Below, one piece after another: positions 27,003 to 35,423 of a stretch of DNA of 43,142 nucleotides (position 1 is the stretch's first letter; every line of letters begins with the position of its first letter). The position numbers were made by a program, and so were the translations under genes. The stretch comes from Aeriscardovia sp. (lineage in GTDB: Bacteria > Actinomycetota > Actinomycetes > Actinomycetales > Bifidobacteriaceae). The stretch is taken from positions 1-43,142 of the forward strand of contig JAGBRC010000015.1 in assembly GCA_017632535.1 (NCBI GenBank), in the 5' to 3' direction. The notes under the pieces are model-generated. The model had not been told where the DNA came from. It did no database searches and saw only the letters and a program-made list of their open reading frames with translations.

Positions 27003-28649
27003 TTAGGATCTGTATTCCCAGTACCACTCTATGAGGCGGCGCGTGGAAGGATCTACTTCAGACAGATCTGATCCCGCCTGCGATACGAGGCCAAATACCT
27101 TTTGGCTGAGCTTTTTGCCCAGCTCCACCCCGAATTGATCGAAGGAGTTTATCCCCCACACGACCCCTTGGCAAAACACTATGTGCTCGTACATGGCCAC
27201 AAGCTCCCCCAAGGTGTAGGCGCTGAGGGTGCGGCCGAAAATCGACGTGGAGGGTCGGTTTCCCGGGCATCTTTTCTCTTCCGCCGTTCCGGGCTCCGTG
27301 CCGAAAGCCAGGGCCGCAGTCTGGGCGATGAAGTTGGAGACGAGCTTTTCCTGCATCTCCTCCTCTTCTTTGTCCAAAGGATTGGAGTTGTTGGCGAAGG
27401 CTATAAAGTCGGCCGGGATGAGGTGGGTGCCCTGATGGAGGAGCTGGAAGAAGGAGTGCTGGGAGTTGGTCCCAACCCCTCCCCAGTAAATCTCCCCGGT
27501 AGCCAGATCCACTTGCCTGCCCGAAAGATCCACCCTCTTTCCGTTGGATTCCATCGTCAGCTGCTGGAGGTAGTCGGGAAGCTTTCTGAGGTAGTCGTTG
27601 TAGGGGAGGACTGCGTGGGTTTCGGCTCCGAAAAAGTCTGCGTACCAGACGTTCAGCATAGCCATCTGTATGATCGCATTTTCCTCGGCGCTGGTGGAGA
27701 AGAAGTATTCGTCTACAGCCCTGAGCCCCTCGAGGAACCTCTCAAAGATATCGGGCCCCAAAGAGAGGACCAAGCAGAGCCCTACGGCGCTGTCGACAGA
27801 GTACCTCCCCCCTATGAAGGGGAACATCTCGAAGACGTTTTCAGGCCTCACTCCAAACTCTTCGGCCTTTCCCGCCTTTTCTGCGCTGCACACCGCCGCA
27901 AAGTGCCTGCCGACAGCTTCCTTCTCCCCTTCCAGAAGGCCCTTTTCTCCCAGGCCTTTAAGCAGCCACCTCTTGGCCTCCTGCGCGTTGGAGAGGGTCT
28001 CCTGGGTGCCGAAGGACTTGGAAGCTACGACAAAGAAAGTGGAAGCGGGATCTAGGCCCTTGACGGCCTCTATGAAGCTGGAAGGGTCGACATTCGAAAC
28101 AAATCTAGCCTGCAGGGATCCGTCGCTTCTGGACTGAAGCGCGCTGTACACCATCTCGGGCCCGAGATCCGATCCCCCGATGCCGATATTGACTACAGTC
28201 TTTATGCGCCTGGCCCCTTCCATGCGGATCTTGCCTCCCCGCACAGCCTTGGCGAAAGAATACATCCTCTCCAAAACGCCCCGTATGTCTTCTAAAGCCT
28301 TTTGCGCGCTTTCTCCGGCGCCGCTCGCCATTCCTTCAGGGGCGCGCAGGAAAGTGTGGAGCACCGCCCTGCCCTCGGTGGAATTTATGGCCTCCCCCCT
28401 CACCATGGCGCTGGCCCTCTCGGGGATTCCGGCCTGAGTGGCCAGCTCTGCAAAGAGGGAGGGCATGTCCGAATCGATCAGGTTTTTGGAAAGATCTACC
28501 GTAAAATCCCCCACGGCAAAGGAGAGCTTTTCGGTCCTCTGGGGATCTTGGAACCAGGTGGCAAGATCTTTGCCTTTTATGCTTTCAAACCGCTGCTCTA
28601 GCTTCTCCCACGCGGGAAGATGCCGGGGATTTTGAGGTGAGAGTGTCAC
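27003..28649 (-). CDS. pgi: Glucose-6-phosphate isomerase
   Basis: The 548-aa enzyme interconverts glucose-6-P and fructose-6-P. It has TVVNIGIGGSDLGPEMVYSAL, the family signatures (FPFIGGRYSVDSAVGLCL and INSFDQFGVELGKKLS), the Glu in NVWYADFFGAETHAVLPY, and AFANNSNPLD. GTG is the start, with TGGAGGAAAAA upstream. Length and motifs match the proteobacterial/actinobacterial type. Confidence 0.97.
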   Translation of the reverse strand: MTLSPQNPRHLPAWEKLEQRFESIKGKDLATWFQDPQRTEKLSFAVGDFTVDLSKNLIDSDMPSLFAELATQAGIPERASAMVRGEAINSTEGRAVLHTFLRAPEGMASGAGESAQKALEDIRGVLERMYSFAKAVRGGKIRMEGARRIKTVVNIGIGGSDLGPEMVYSALQSRSDGSLQARFVSNVDPSSFIEAVKGLDPASTFFVVASKSFGTQETLSNAQEAKRWLLKGLGEKGLLEGEKEAVGRHFAAVCSAEKAGKAEEFGVRPENVFEMFPFIGGRYSVDSAVGLCLVLSLGPDIFERFLEGLRAVDEYFFSTSAEENAIIQMAMLNVWYADFFGAETHAVLPYNDYLRKLPDYLQQLTMESNGKRVDLSGRQVDLATGEIYWGGVGTNSQHSFFQLLHQGTHLIPADFIAFANNSNPLDKEEEEMQEKLVSNFIAQTAALAFGTEPGTAEEKRCPGNRPSTSIFGRTLSAYTLGELVAMYEHIVFCQGVVWGINSFDQFGVELGKKLSQKVFGLVSQAGSDLSEVDPSTRRLIEWYWEYRS

Positions 28650-28731
28650 TTTTTCCTCCAGATTTTCAAATAAGACTCGGGCGCAAACAGATCGTCGTTG
28701 ATCTCTCTAAATGCTACCACCTCGGGGCAAA

Positions 28732-29826
28732 TCAGGATTTGAGCATGGAAGAGAGAAAAGAGCGCAAGGGCATGGGGATGGAAGGGGAAAGCGGCCCCGC
28801 ACGCCGGATTTCCCGGCAGATCTGGTAGGGGGAAGCGGCCTTTATCCCGCCTGGCCACTGCACCCCGGAGGCGACTTTGGGCTGGGAGGCGGCGGAGGTA
28901 GAGGCTATGCACACCCTCCATGCGTCCAAAACCTCCCACCTTCCCTTAGAAATCCGGGAAAGCTCCCCCTCCCACTCCTTTTTCTGCCTGCCCATGTTCC
29001 CTCCCATTTTTAGGGCCGGAGATCCGCCCTGACCTCCCAAAAAGGCCCTCCTTTTTGAATCCAGGCGCACGAGGAACTCCGGGGAAATCTGGTCGTAGAC
29101 TACCCCTTCTCCCCCCCTGTAGTTTTTTGCGTCCACCATCCACAGCCTCACCCTGCCCTGCCCGTCCACCCCTGCCAGGACAAGGTCAATGTCGGAGGGG
29201 ATCTTTTTCCCTCCCTTGAGGCCGTAGAGGCTGGCAAAGACCAGCACATCCGGACATGAGAGGGCGAAGAACTTAGCTAAAAGCTTTTCGCCCTTCGCTC
29301 CCGCCATGGAGAGGGACGCAGAAAAAGGGGCCGAGGACAGCCCTGCTCCCGGCTCCCCCACTATTCTTCCCTCCCGGGCGAGCTGCCAGTAGGGGTAGGA
29401 GGCGGCAAAAGCAAAATTGGGATCCTCCTCCCCCCGGCAGGCCTCCTTTTCTTCTAGGAAGCCGAAAAAGCTAGGGGAAGAAAAGGACCTCGAAATCTTG
29501 TACTTTTCGGCCACCCTCTTGGCATCCTTTTTTGAAAGCTCCCCGGCCGAGATCCCTTTCTTTTTTTGCCCCGCCAGGGCGATGGAGGCCCTGCGCCCCA
29601 AAAAGAGAAGGCAGAGGAGGGAAAAGAGCATGGAGAAATTGGCAAGAAGGGACGGGGAGGGGAAGGCCCCGAGGCCTTTGAAAAGCGAAAGGGCTAGGAG
29701 GGGCAAGAGGAGGGGCGGGGAGGAAAAGAGGATTCTGCGGGAAGGCTTTCCGCAAGACTTTAGAAAGCGGAGCGCCCCCTCGCCCGCCCCGGCCAAAAAG
29801 GTCAGGGCGAAAGCCAAAAGGGTCAT
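28732..29826 (-). CDS. Membrane-anchored NERD-domain protein (nuclease-related)
   Basis: The 364-aa product has two or three N-terminal hydrophobic segments (MTLLAFALTFLAGAGEG; ILFSSPPLLLPLLALSL; LLANFSMLFSLLCLLFLG). A cytoplasmic NERD domain follows at about residues 175-300: GAKGEKLLAKFFALS, SDIDLVLAGVDGQGRVRLWMVDAKNYRGG, with the D-(E/D)xK-like Asp...VDAKNYRG core of PD-(D/E)xK-fold nucleases. Family members are linked to DNA processing but mostly uncharacterised. Its ATG overlaps the stop of the sensor kinase by four bases, so the two are made together. Confidence 0.78.
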   Translation of the reverse strand: MTLLAFALTFLAGAGEGALRFLKSCGKPSRRILFSSPPLLLPLLALSLFKGLGAFPSPSLLANFSMLFSLLCLLFLGRRASIALAGQKKKGISAGELSKKDAKRVAEKYKISRSFSSPSFFGFLEEKEACRGEEDPNFAFAASYPYWQLAREGRIVGEPGAGLSSAPFSASLSMAGAKGEKLLAKFFALSCPDVLVFASLYGLKGGKKIPSDIDLVLAGVDGQGRVRLWMVDAKNYRGGEGVVYDQISPEFLVRLDSKRRAFLGGQGGSPALKMGGNMGRQKKEWEGELSRISKGRWEVLDAWRVCIASTSAASQPKVASGVQWPGGIKAASPYQICREIRRAGPLSPSIPMPLRSFLSSMLKS

Positions 29827-31286
29827 GCCCCTTCAGGGGCCCCATTCAGGTTTATTGAAAGTTCGACTTTTGTGCCGCCTGCGGGGGCTGAAGACCATAG
29901 GATGGAGCCCTGGAAATCGACTTTCACGAAAGTCTCCACTATCTTCATCCCAAGGCTCGCGCCCGAAGGGGGCATCTTGCCCAGCCCGACTCCGTCGTCC
30001 AGGATTGTCACAGAGAGCCCGCGCCCCTTCCTTTTGGCGCGAATGCAGATCTCCCCTTCTCTTTCTCCCGCAAAGCCGTGCTCCACCGCGTTGGCGACGA
30101 GCTCGGAAAGGATGAGGGCCAAAGGCGTGGCGTCCTGAGGGGCCAGGAGCCCAAATGACCCCTCATAGGAGATGGAGATCTTCTGATCCCCTTCCCGCAT
30201 GATGTCTACGTTGGTTTGAAGGAGCTTGGTCAGGGCGCAGTCAAAGTCGATTAGCTCGTCTTTGCTCTGGGAAAGGGCATCGTGGAGGATGGAAATAGCC
30301 TGCACCCTCCTTTTGGCAGTCTGCAGGGCCTTTTTCACCTCTTCATTTTCCGAATCTCTGATTTGAAGGGCCAGAAGGGAAGCCACGGACTGGAGGTTGT
30401 TTTTAATGCGGTGGTTGATTTCGGAGATAGTGGCGTCTTTTATCTTCAGCTCGTTGTCCCGGCGGCGGATTTCAGTTATCTCCCTGCACAGCACCACCGC
30501 TCCGCAGTAGTCCCTCTCGTTCCACAGGGGAAGGGAGCGCAACGTGGCTGAGACGTTGTTTATACTCAGGACCGCATCCAAGGGCCTCTCGCCTGAAAGC
30601 AGAGTCCTCATTCCTTCGCTCAGCTCTTCTGGGGCCGCAAGGCCTTCGACGAGCTCGGAGAGGTTCTGCCCCGTCAAAGGGCCCCGGGAGCCCAGGCGTT
30701 TAAAGCAGCTTATGGCATTGGGGGAGGCGTCGGTCACCAGGGAGACCGAGTTTAAAGTCACAAATCCGTCAGGGACATGGGCGTTATGCCTCTGGGTATT
30801 GACGGGGACCCTGTAGGGAAATTGCCCCAAAGGAATCATGGAAAATAGCTTCCAGGACGAATCTATCCCCGTCTGCTCCCACTTGCCCGTGTGGGCGGAG
30901 GGGTAAGCCATGCGGAGGACCACTCCCGCCTTTTCCCCTTGCCAGCTGGCGCTGACGGCGCTTATGGACTTAAATTCCGGATTTGAAGGGCAAAGGGGGC
31001 GCTCGGAAGAAAGGGCGCAAGAGAGGAATGGGGAGAGGGCCGCGGGAAACTTTTGCCCCACCATGTCTTCGGGGCGGCAGGAAGGGGCGGTGGCCGGGCG
31101 CACTTGGGCCGCGCAGATGAATCCCCCGCTGCCATCTTTTACGGCGAGCTGCAGATCGCAGTACCCCAGATCCGCTATTATCCCCCAGTCGGCTATAAGG
31201 GAGTGGAGCAGGTGCCGGGCGCCGTCGGTGAGGTTTGAACAGGCCAGGATCCTGTCGGGATCTTTCAAATTGCCGCACTCGTTCAT
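29823..31286 (-). CDS. PdtaS-like cytosolic sensor histidine kinase (HisKA_2 type)
   Basis: The start is ATG 31286 (MNECGNL), rather than the longer TTG frame. The 487-aa product has no membrane helix. It has an N-terminal GAF-like sensor (to about 150) and a PAS-like domain (VTDASPNAISCFKRLG, VVLCREITEIRRR). A HisKA_2 dimerisation box follows, with the phospho-His in ATISEINHRIKNNLQSVAS, then a HATPase with LSELVANAVEHGF, LDDGVGLG and GASLGMKIVETF. This layout is that of actinobacterial PdtaS, whose partner PdtaR is an ANTAR-domain, RNA-binding antiterminator. No response regulator gene is present next to it. Confidence 0.88.
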   Translation of the reverse strand: MNECGNLKDPDRILACSNLTDGARHLLHSLIADWGIIADLGYCDLQLAVKDGSGGFICAAQVRPATAPSCRPEDMVGQKFPAALSPFLSCALSSERPLCPSNPEFKSISAVSASWQGEKAGVVLRMAYPSAHTGKWEQTGIDSSWKLFSMIPLGQFPYRVPVNTQRHNAHVPDGFVTLNSVSLVTDASPNAISCFKRLGSRGPLTGQNLSELVEGLAAPEELSEGMRTLLSGERPLDAVLSINNVSATLRSLPLWNERDYCGAVVLCREITEIRRRDNELKIKDATISEINHRIKNNLQSVASLLALQIRDSENEEVKKALQTAKRRVQAISILHDALSQSKDELIDFDCALTKLLQTNVDIMREGDQKISISYEGSFGLLAPQDATPLALILSELVANAVEHGFAGEREGEICIRAKRKGRGLSVTILDDGVGLGKMPPSGASLGMKIVETFVKVDFQGSILWSSAPAGGTKVELSINLNGAPEGA

Positions 31287-31349
31287 TTTTCCAATCCTAA
31301 AGTAAAGCAAGTAAATTTAATTGTAGTAAGACATGCGAAAGGAGCTGCA

Positions 31350-32069
31350 ATGCAAGCCGCAGCCAGGGCGGGGGCAGCGAAAAGCGCCCCCGCAAGGTCA
31401 GGCAAAAAGGTCTGTCTGGATGTGCACGGGCGGGTGAAGCCCGCAGCGCGGGGCTGGATACACGCCGCCTTTTCCCCCGCGGCAGCGGCGGCATGCATAG
31501 TGGCGATATGCCTCGCGCCTACAAAAGGCCTCAAGGCCGCGTGCAGCGTATACCTGGCTTCCACCTGCCTGCTTTTCATAAATTCCGCCTGCTACCACAT
31601 AGGCAACTGGGGGCGCCGCGTGACGGATGTTTTGCGCAGGATCGACCATGCCAATATATTTCTCCTGATAGCCGGCACTTACACTCCCTTTTCCTTTGCG
31701 CTGCCCTTTTTGGGGAGGGTAATTGAGATTTCGGTGATGTGGGGCACAGTGGCGGTGGCGCTCCTTGTAAACGTCTTTTGGATCTCGGCCCCCAGGTGGC
31801 TCTATACCGCTACCTACATCGTCATAGGCGTCGCCGGGGCGGCCGTAATGCCATTTTTATGGATGTCTCCCGAAGCGGGGTTTGTGGTGGTAATCCTCGC
31901 CGCCTGCGGGGGCCTGCTCTATATCGGGGGAGGAATCGTCTACGGGGCCAAAAAACCCGATCCGTGGCCCAAGGTCTTTGGGTTCCACGAAGTTTTCCAC
32001 GCCTTCACGGTGTTGGGGTACACCCTGGAAATCGCGGCGGTGTTCATAGTCATCTGCAAGATGAGGTGA
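31350..32069 (+). CDS. Hemolysin III / YqfA-like seven-helix membrane protein
   Basis: The 239-aa product of the PAQR/hemolysin III family has about seven membrane helices after a basic N-terminus. Metal-binding signature residues are present: S-x3-H in INSACYHIGNW, the Asp in RRIDHANIFLLIAGTYTPF, and H-x3-H in GFHEVFHAFTVLGY. These suggest a Zn-dependent membrane hydrolase-like fold; the cellular role is uncertain and hemolysis is not implied. AAAGGAG lies before the ATG. Its stop abuts the convergent greA stop. Confidence 0.92.
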   Translation: MQAAARAGAAKSAPARSGKKVCLDVHGRVKPAARGWIHAAFSPAAAAACIVAICLAPTKGLKAACSVYLASTCLLFINSACYHIGNWGRRVTDVLRRIDHANIFLLIAGTYTPFSFALPFLGRVIEISVMWGTVAVALLVNVFWISAPRWLYTATYIVIGVAGAAVMPFLWMSPEAGFVVVILAACGGLLYIGGGIVYGAKKPDPWPKVFGFHEVFHAFTVLGYTLEIAAVFIVICKMR

Positions 32070-32555
32070 CTATTTTTCCCCCATCGGGGAGACTTCTAGG
32101 ATCTCGGCCCGCATCTCCCTTCCCGCAGGAGTCTGGTAGGAGACCGACTCTCCGGCACTGTGGCCCAAAACTGCCGCGCCTATGGGGCTCTTGGGGCTTA
32201 TGATCCTCTTGTCGGTGATGCAGTTTAGATCCCGGCTTCCAACCAAAAATTCAGCTTCCTGTCCGCCAAATTTGAGCTTCACTACGCTCCCCTCGCGCAC
32301 TTTGCCGTCGTTGGACACGGAAAGGATTTTGGCCGAGCGCAGCTTTTGGGTGAGCTCGTTTATCCTGCTTTCGTTTTTGCCCTGCGCCTCTTTAGCGGCC
32401 TGGTATCCGCCGTTTTCGCTCAAATCCCCTTCGGCCCTGGCCTCTTTTATCTTTTGGGCGATTTCGCTCCTCACTTCGCCTTTGCGATGCTCTAGCTCCT
32501 TTTGCATTTTGTCGTAGGCGTCCTGAGTGAGGCGGATGACTTCCTCTTCCGACAT
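32070..32555 (-). CDS. greA: Transcription elongation factor GreA
   Basis: The 161-aa protein rescues backtracked RNA polymerase by stimulating transcript cleavage. It has the N-terminal coiled coil with the acidic tip in ARAEGDLSENGGYQAAKEAQG (Asp and Glu of the D-x2-E catalytic pair). The C-terminal FKBP-like domain ends with ISPKSPIGAAVLGHSAGESVSY. The GG in the tip (rather than AE) is the usual actinobacterial variant. It starts six bases after the FKBP stop, in one operon with it. Confidence 0.96.
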   Translation of the reverse strand: MSEEEVIRLTQDAYDKMQKELEHRKGEVRSEIAQKIKEARAEGDLSENGGYQAAKEAQGKNESRINELTQKLRSAKILSVSNDGKVREGSVVKLKFGGQEAEFLVGSRDLNCITDKRIISPKSPIGAAVLGHSAGESVSYQTPAGREMRAEILEVSPMGEK

Positions 32556-32561
32556 ATGGCC

Positions 32562-32978
32562 CTACTTTCTAGCGGAAAGAATGTCTACCACGAACACCAA
32601 AGTGTCTCCGCCCGCAATGCCGGCCTCGCGCACGCCCCTCTTGCCGTAGGCGTAGTCTGAGGGGGCCACGATGAGGAGCCTAGATCCCACGGTCTTGCCC
32701 ACCAGGGTCTCATCCCAAGCTCGTATCAGCATCCCTTCGCCAATCGGGAAGCTGGCGGGCTCGCGCCTGGCAAAGCTCGAATCGAAGGGGTCTTTTTTGC
32801 CCCACACGACCCCGCTGTAGTTTACTGTGACAGTGTCTCCCTTTTCCACTTTTGCTCCATCGCCCTTCACGAGCTCCTGGCAGATGAGGGAGGGGTTTTG
32901 GGGCTGATCGGGATTGTCGAAAGTTATGTCGGCAGATCCGCCGAACTTGGCCTCTACCTTGGGCATTTCTTCCTGCAT
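32562..32978 (-). CDS. FKBP-type peptidyl-prolyl cis-trans isomerase (cytosolic)
   Basis: The start is ATG 32978 (MQEEMPKVEAKFG), preceded by AAGGAGG; the longer frame to 33050 has no ribosome site. The 138-aa product is a single FKBP domain: VEKGDTVTVNYSGVVWG, DSSFARREPASFPIG, MLIRAWDETLVGKTVGSRLLIVAP, YAYG, and DTLVFVVDIL. There is no signal peptide, so it acts in the cytosol. It is just upstream of greA, an arrangement also seen in bifidobacteria as far as I recall. Confidence 0.93.
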   Translation of the reverse strand: MQEEMPKVEAKFGGSADITFDNPDQPQNPSLICQELVKGDGAKVEKGDTVTVNYSGVVWGKKDPFDSSFARREPASFPIGEGMLIRAWDETLVGKTVGSRLLIVAPSDYAYGKRGVREAGIAGGDTLVFVVDILSARK

Positions 32979-33062
32979 GCTTCCTCCTTGCTGGGTAAAA
33001 AGTTTTTGAAAATGAAAAGAAACGTATAAATATATAACTATAGCGTACAAGAGGAGGATTTA

Positions 33063-33839
33063 TTGTCAAGGAACAGGGAACCGGCCGAGATCATCAGGCT
33101 CAGGGAGGCGGAAAGGGCGCTAAGCGCCGCGCAAAGCGCCTACAGCCAGAGGGTTAAGCAGGGAGAAAAACAATTAAAACAAGCCCAGAAGGCGCACGAA
33201 AGGGCGGTGGAAAGCGCAAAATCGGAACTGGAAGGAGAAAAGGAAGCGTTCCAGGCGCCTATAGATTCTTTCGAAGGCGCCGTACTCTACCGGACTCGTT
33301 TAGACTTTGGGCAGGCCTCATTAAAGCTCGACCCGGCGCTCGGATGTGAAATCGAAATGAGGGGGGGGCTCTACACCCCGCCTTCCGGGGAAGGCGAGGC
33401 GAAAGACACTAGGAGCCTCGATCTTCACTTCTACTCCCCTTCGGGCCAGCTCGACGTTTCAGCCCCCTACGCCAAAGAAAAGGAGGCTCACGAATTTGCG
33501 GGCAAAGTCTACGCCGCGGCCAAAGACTGCATCAGGGCGGAAGAGGAATACCAGAAAAACGTGGCCCTTCTCACGAAGGGAGTAGATGAGGCTATGGCCA
33601 ACACCCACGCCATAGACGTGGCCCAAAGCTCTCTAGCACAGGACAAATCTTCAACCCAGTCTGTGGAAGCGGCCGAAGCGTACTTGGAAAAAGTCAAGCA
33701 GGAGACCCCCAAGGAGATGCTCAAAAGCTACAAGAGGGGCAAGGCCCAAAAAAAGCTCGTGACCTGGAGCGTAGTCATAATCCTGTGCGTGATTGTGGTG
33801 GCCCTGCTGATAACCTGGGCCAGCGGAGGGTTTAAGTAA
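33063..33839 (+). CDS. Coiled-coil protein with C-terminal membrane anchor, unknown
   Basis: The TTG start at 33063 is well supported by AGGAGG five bases upstream. The 258-aa product begins with a long charged coiled coil (about 5-65). A beta-rich central region, possibly PH-like, follows (VLYRTRLDFGQASLKLDPALG and LDLHFYSPSGQLDV), then another helical region. One C-terminal membrane helix (VTWSVVIILCVIVVALLITW) leaves only a few residues outside. It resembles tail-anchored proteins, so the bulk should face the cytoplasm. No family is recognised. It is divergent from the FKBP-greA pair over an AT-rich 84-base region. Confidence 0.72.
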   Translation: MSRNREPAEIIRLREAERALSAAQSAYSQRVKQGEKQLKQAQKAHERAVESAKSELEGEKEAFQAPIDSFEGAVLYRTRLDFGQASLKLDPALGCEIEMRGGLYTPPSGEGEAKDTRSLDLHFYSPSGQLDVSAPYAKEKEAHEFAGKVYAAAKDCIRAEEEYQKNVALLTKGVDEAMANTHAIDVAQSSLAQDKSSTQSVEAAEAYLEKVKQETPKEMLKSYKRGKAQKKLVTWSVVIILCVIVVALLITWASGGFK

Positions 33840-33844
33840 AAAAG

Positions 33845-33925
33845 TGCCCCCGGCGGGGGTCGAACCCGCACGCCAAAAGGCGGTGGATTTTAAGTCCACT
33901 GCGTCTGCCATTTCGCCACGGGGGC
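33845..33925 (-). tRNA. tRNA-Leu (anticodon TAA)
   Basis: This is an 81-nt class II tRNA with acceptor GCCCCCG/CGGGGGC and discriminator A. The anticodon stem GTGGA/TCCAC encloses CTTAAAA (anticodon TAA). It has the long variable arm GCCTTTTGGC typical of Leu, and the T loop TTCGACC. CCA is not encoded, and a T6 tract follows almost directly, probably serving termination. Confidence 0.95.
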
Positions 33926-33942
33926 ACGCTACAAATATAGCA

Positions 33943-34866
33943 CTAGGAAAGCAGTTTCCTGGCTTCGTCGAGTATTACCCCGTCAAGGAGGGCCGCATCT
34001 GAAAAAAGGTACGAATCCAGGGGGGAGGCTGCGAGGACCTGGCTCCATATCAGGGCCCCGGTTCGGATTACCCGGCGCCTGAGAGGGGGGATGATGGGGT
34101 AGTCCTGCATTTCTTCTTCCTCCATCTCCATCAGCTTTTCGCAGACTTCGATCCCCTTTGTCCTCTCAATCTCAAATTTTTTGTAGGGGGAAAACTCCCT
34201 CTCACCTGCCGCCATAAAGCTGACCACGGCTATGGTGCCAGAAATTCCTATGAGGCGCTGGGCGGAAGGGATTGGAACGGTGCAGATCTCTTCCCTGATA
34301 AAGCGCTCCGCCCTTTTCCTTTTATCTTCCGGCATAGGACCCGAGCCAAATCCGAACTTTTCGGACATCCTGACGCATCCGATGTCTAAGGATTTGACAA
34401 AAGAGGGATCTGGGCCCTCTCCCAGCGCGAACTCCGTAGATCCCCCACCCAGGTCCACGAGGAGCTTTACGCCCCCGCCCTGGCTGCGGCATGCGGCCTC
34501 AAATCCCAGCTTCCCCTCTTCTTGGCCGGTGAGGATTTCGGGCTCCACCCCGAAAGTGTCCCAGACTATCTTTCTAAACTCCCCAGAGTTTTCGGCATCC
34601 CGCACGGCGCTGGTGGCTACAAATCGAAGGCGCTCGGCCCCGCAGGCGAGGATGTCGGCCTTAAAGCCCTCGAGGGAAGGGCGGAGCTTTTTAAGGGCGT
34701 TGCCCGAGAGCCGGTGCGTCTTTTCTACGCCCTCCCCGAGCCGTATCGTCCAAACCTTTCTCGGTATGACGATCTGCATTTGCAGCCCCAAAGGCGATGG
34801 AAAGACGTCCGCCACCTCCATTTTGACCGAGTTGGTCCCGCAGTCTATCCCCGCTATCCTCACCAT
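33943..34866 (-). CDS. Ppx/GppA family exopolyphosphatase or pppGpp phosphohydrolase
   Basis: The start is ATG 34866 ([21 protein letters not shown]), which overlaps the DUF501 stop by seven bases and has GGAG upstream; the longer frame to 34953 is the neighbour's coding region. The 307-aa product of the ASKHA fold shows phosphate-1 GIDCGTNSVK, the FVATSAVRDAENSGEF segment, ILTGQEEGKLGFEA, and phosphate-2 LLVDLGGGSTEFALG. A single-domain length of about 310 is typical of actinobacterial homologues (Ppx1-like). Which of polyphosphate or pppGpp it hydrolyses cannot be told. Confidence 0.9.
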   Translation of the reverse strand: MVRIAGIDCGTNSVKMEVADVFPSPLGLQMQIVIPRKVWTIRLGEGVEKTHRLSGNALKKLRPSLEGFKADILACGAERLRFVATSAVRDAENSGEFRKIVWDTFGVEPEILTGQEEGKLGFEAACRSQGGGVKLLVDLGGGSTEFALGEGPDPSFVKSLDIGCVRMSEKFGFGSGPMPEDKRKRAERFIREEICTVPIPSAQRLIGISGTIAVVSFMAAGEREFSPYKKFEIERTKGIEVCEKLMEMEEEEMQDYPIIPPLRRRVIRTGALIWSQVLAASPLDSYLFSDAALLDGVILDEARKLLS

Positions 34867-35423
34867 GCTCCAACTTCCTTCGCTATCTCGTCTCCTATGG
34901 GGTTGATTCCCGGCCCCATCACAAGGCTCTGGGCCAGAAGGGCGTGCAGGCACTTGACCCTTTCCGGCATTCCGCCTGCCGAGGCTTTAGAGGGACAGGG
35001 AGGAGCATTGAGGATTTCCCCCACTTCCCCTCTAAAGCGCAGATACATCAGGTGGGCCCGAAGGTACCCCTTCCTCAGTTCAGGATCTCTTTCAAGCCTG
35101 AGGTTCCACCCCCTCATGGCTCCAGCCGATTCCAGCTGCGAAGCCCTGCGGGAAAGGTCCTTGTCTACAAGGTAAAAGACGGTGGGGAAAGGGTGTCCGC
35201 GAACTTGCGGGCTCACTACGACGGCCGCCACCCTCCCCCGACATCGGGCGCCCACGGCCGCCATCCCGTCGGGGCTGCGCCCCAGGCTCTTGCACACTTC
35301 CTCCCTCTCTTGGCAGCTGGCAGGGCGCGAGAGGAGGAATCGGGCGAGATCGCGGCAGAAGGCCGCATCTTCGTAAGAAAGGCTAGAACTTGGAAGCGCG
35401 CTTGAAGGCGGATTTGCCTGCAT
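34860..35423 (-). CDS. DUF501 protein
   Basis: I place the start at ATG 35423 ([13 protein letters not shown]), giving 187 aa and a 41-base overlap with eno. A TTG at 35441 is also in frame. The body shows [25 protein letters not shown], the conserved [44 protein letters not shown] and [28 protein letters not shown]. This matches the actinobacterial family found between eno and ppx. Several Cys and Arg residues are conserved in it; function unknown. In most relatives an FtsB/DivIC gene sits between eno and this gene; here it is absent. Confidence 0.88.
   Translation of the reverse strand: MQANPPSSALPSSSLSYEDAAFCRDLARFLLSRPASCQEREEVCKSLGRSPDGMAAVGARCRGRVAAVVVSPQVRGHPFPTVFYLVDKDLSRRASQLESAGAMRGWNLRLERDPELRKGYLRAHLMYLRFRGEVGEILNAPPCPSKASAGGMPERVKCLHALLAQSLVMGPGINPIGDEIAKEVGAW

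Noticed and set aside
32979-33050. N-terminal extension of the cytosolic FKBP suggesting a membrane helix
   Set aside because: The AAGGAGG site just before ATG 32978 and the AT-rich promoter-like sequence in the extension show it is untranslated.
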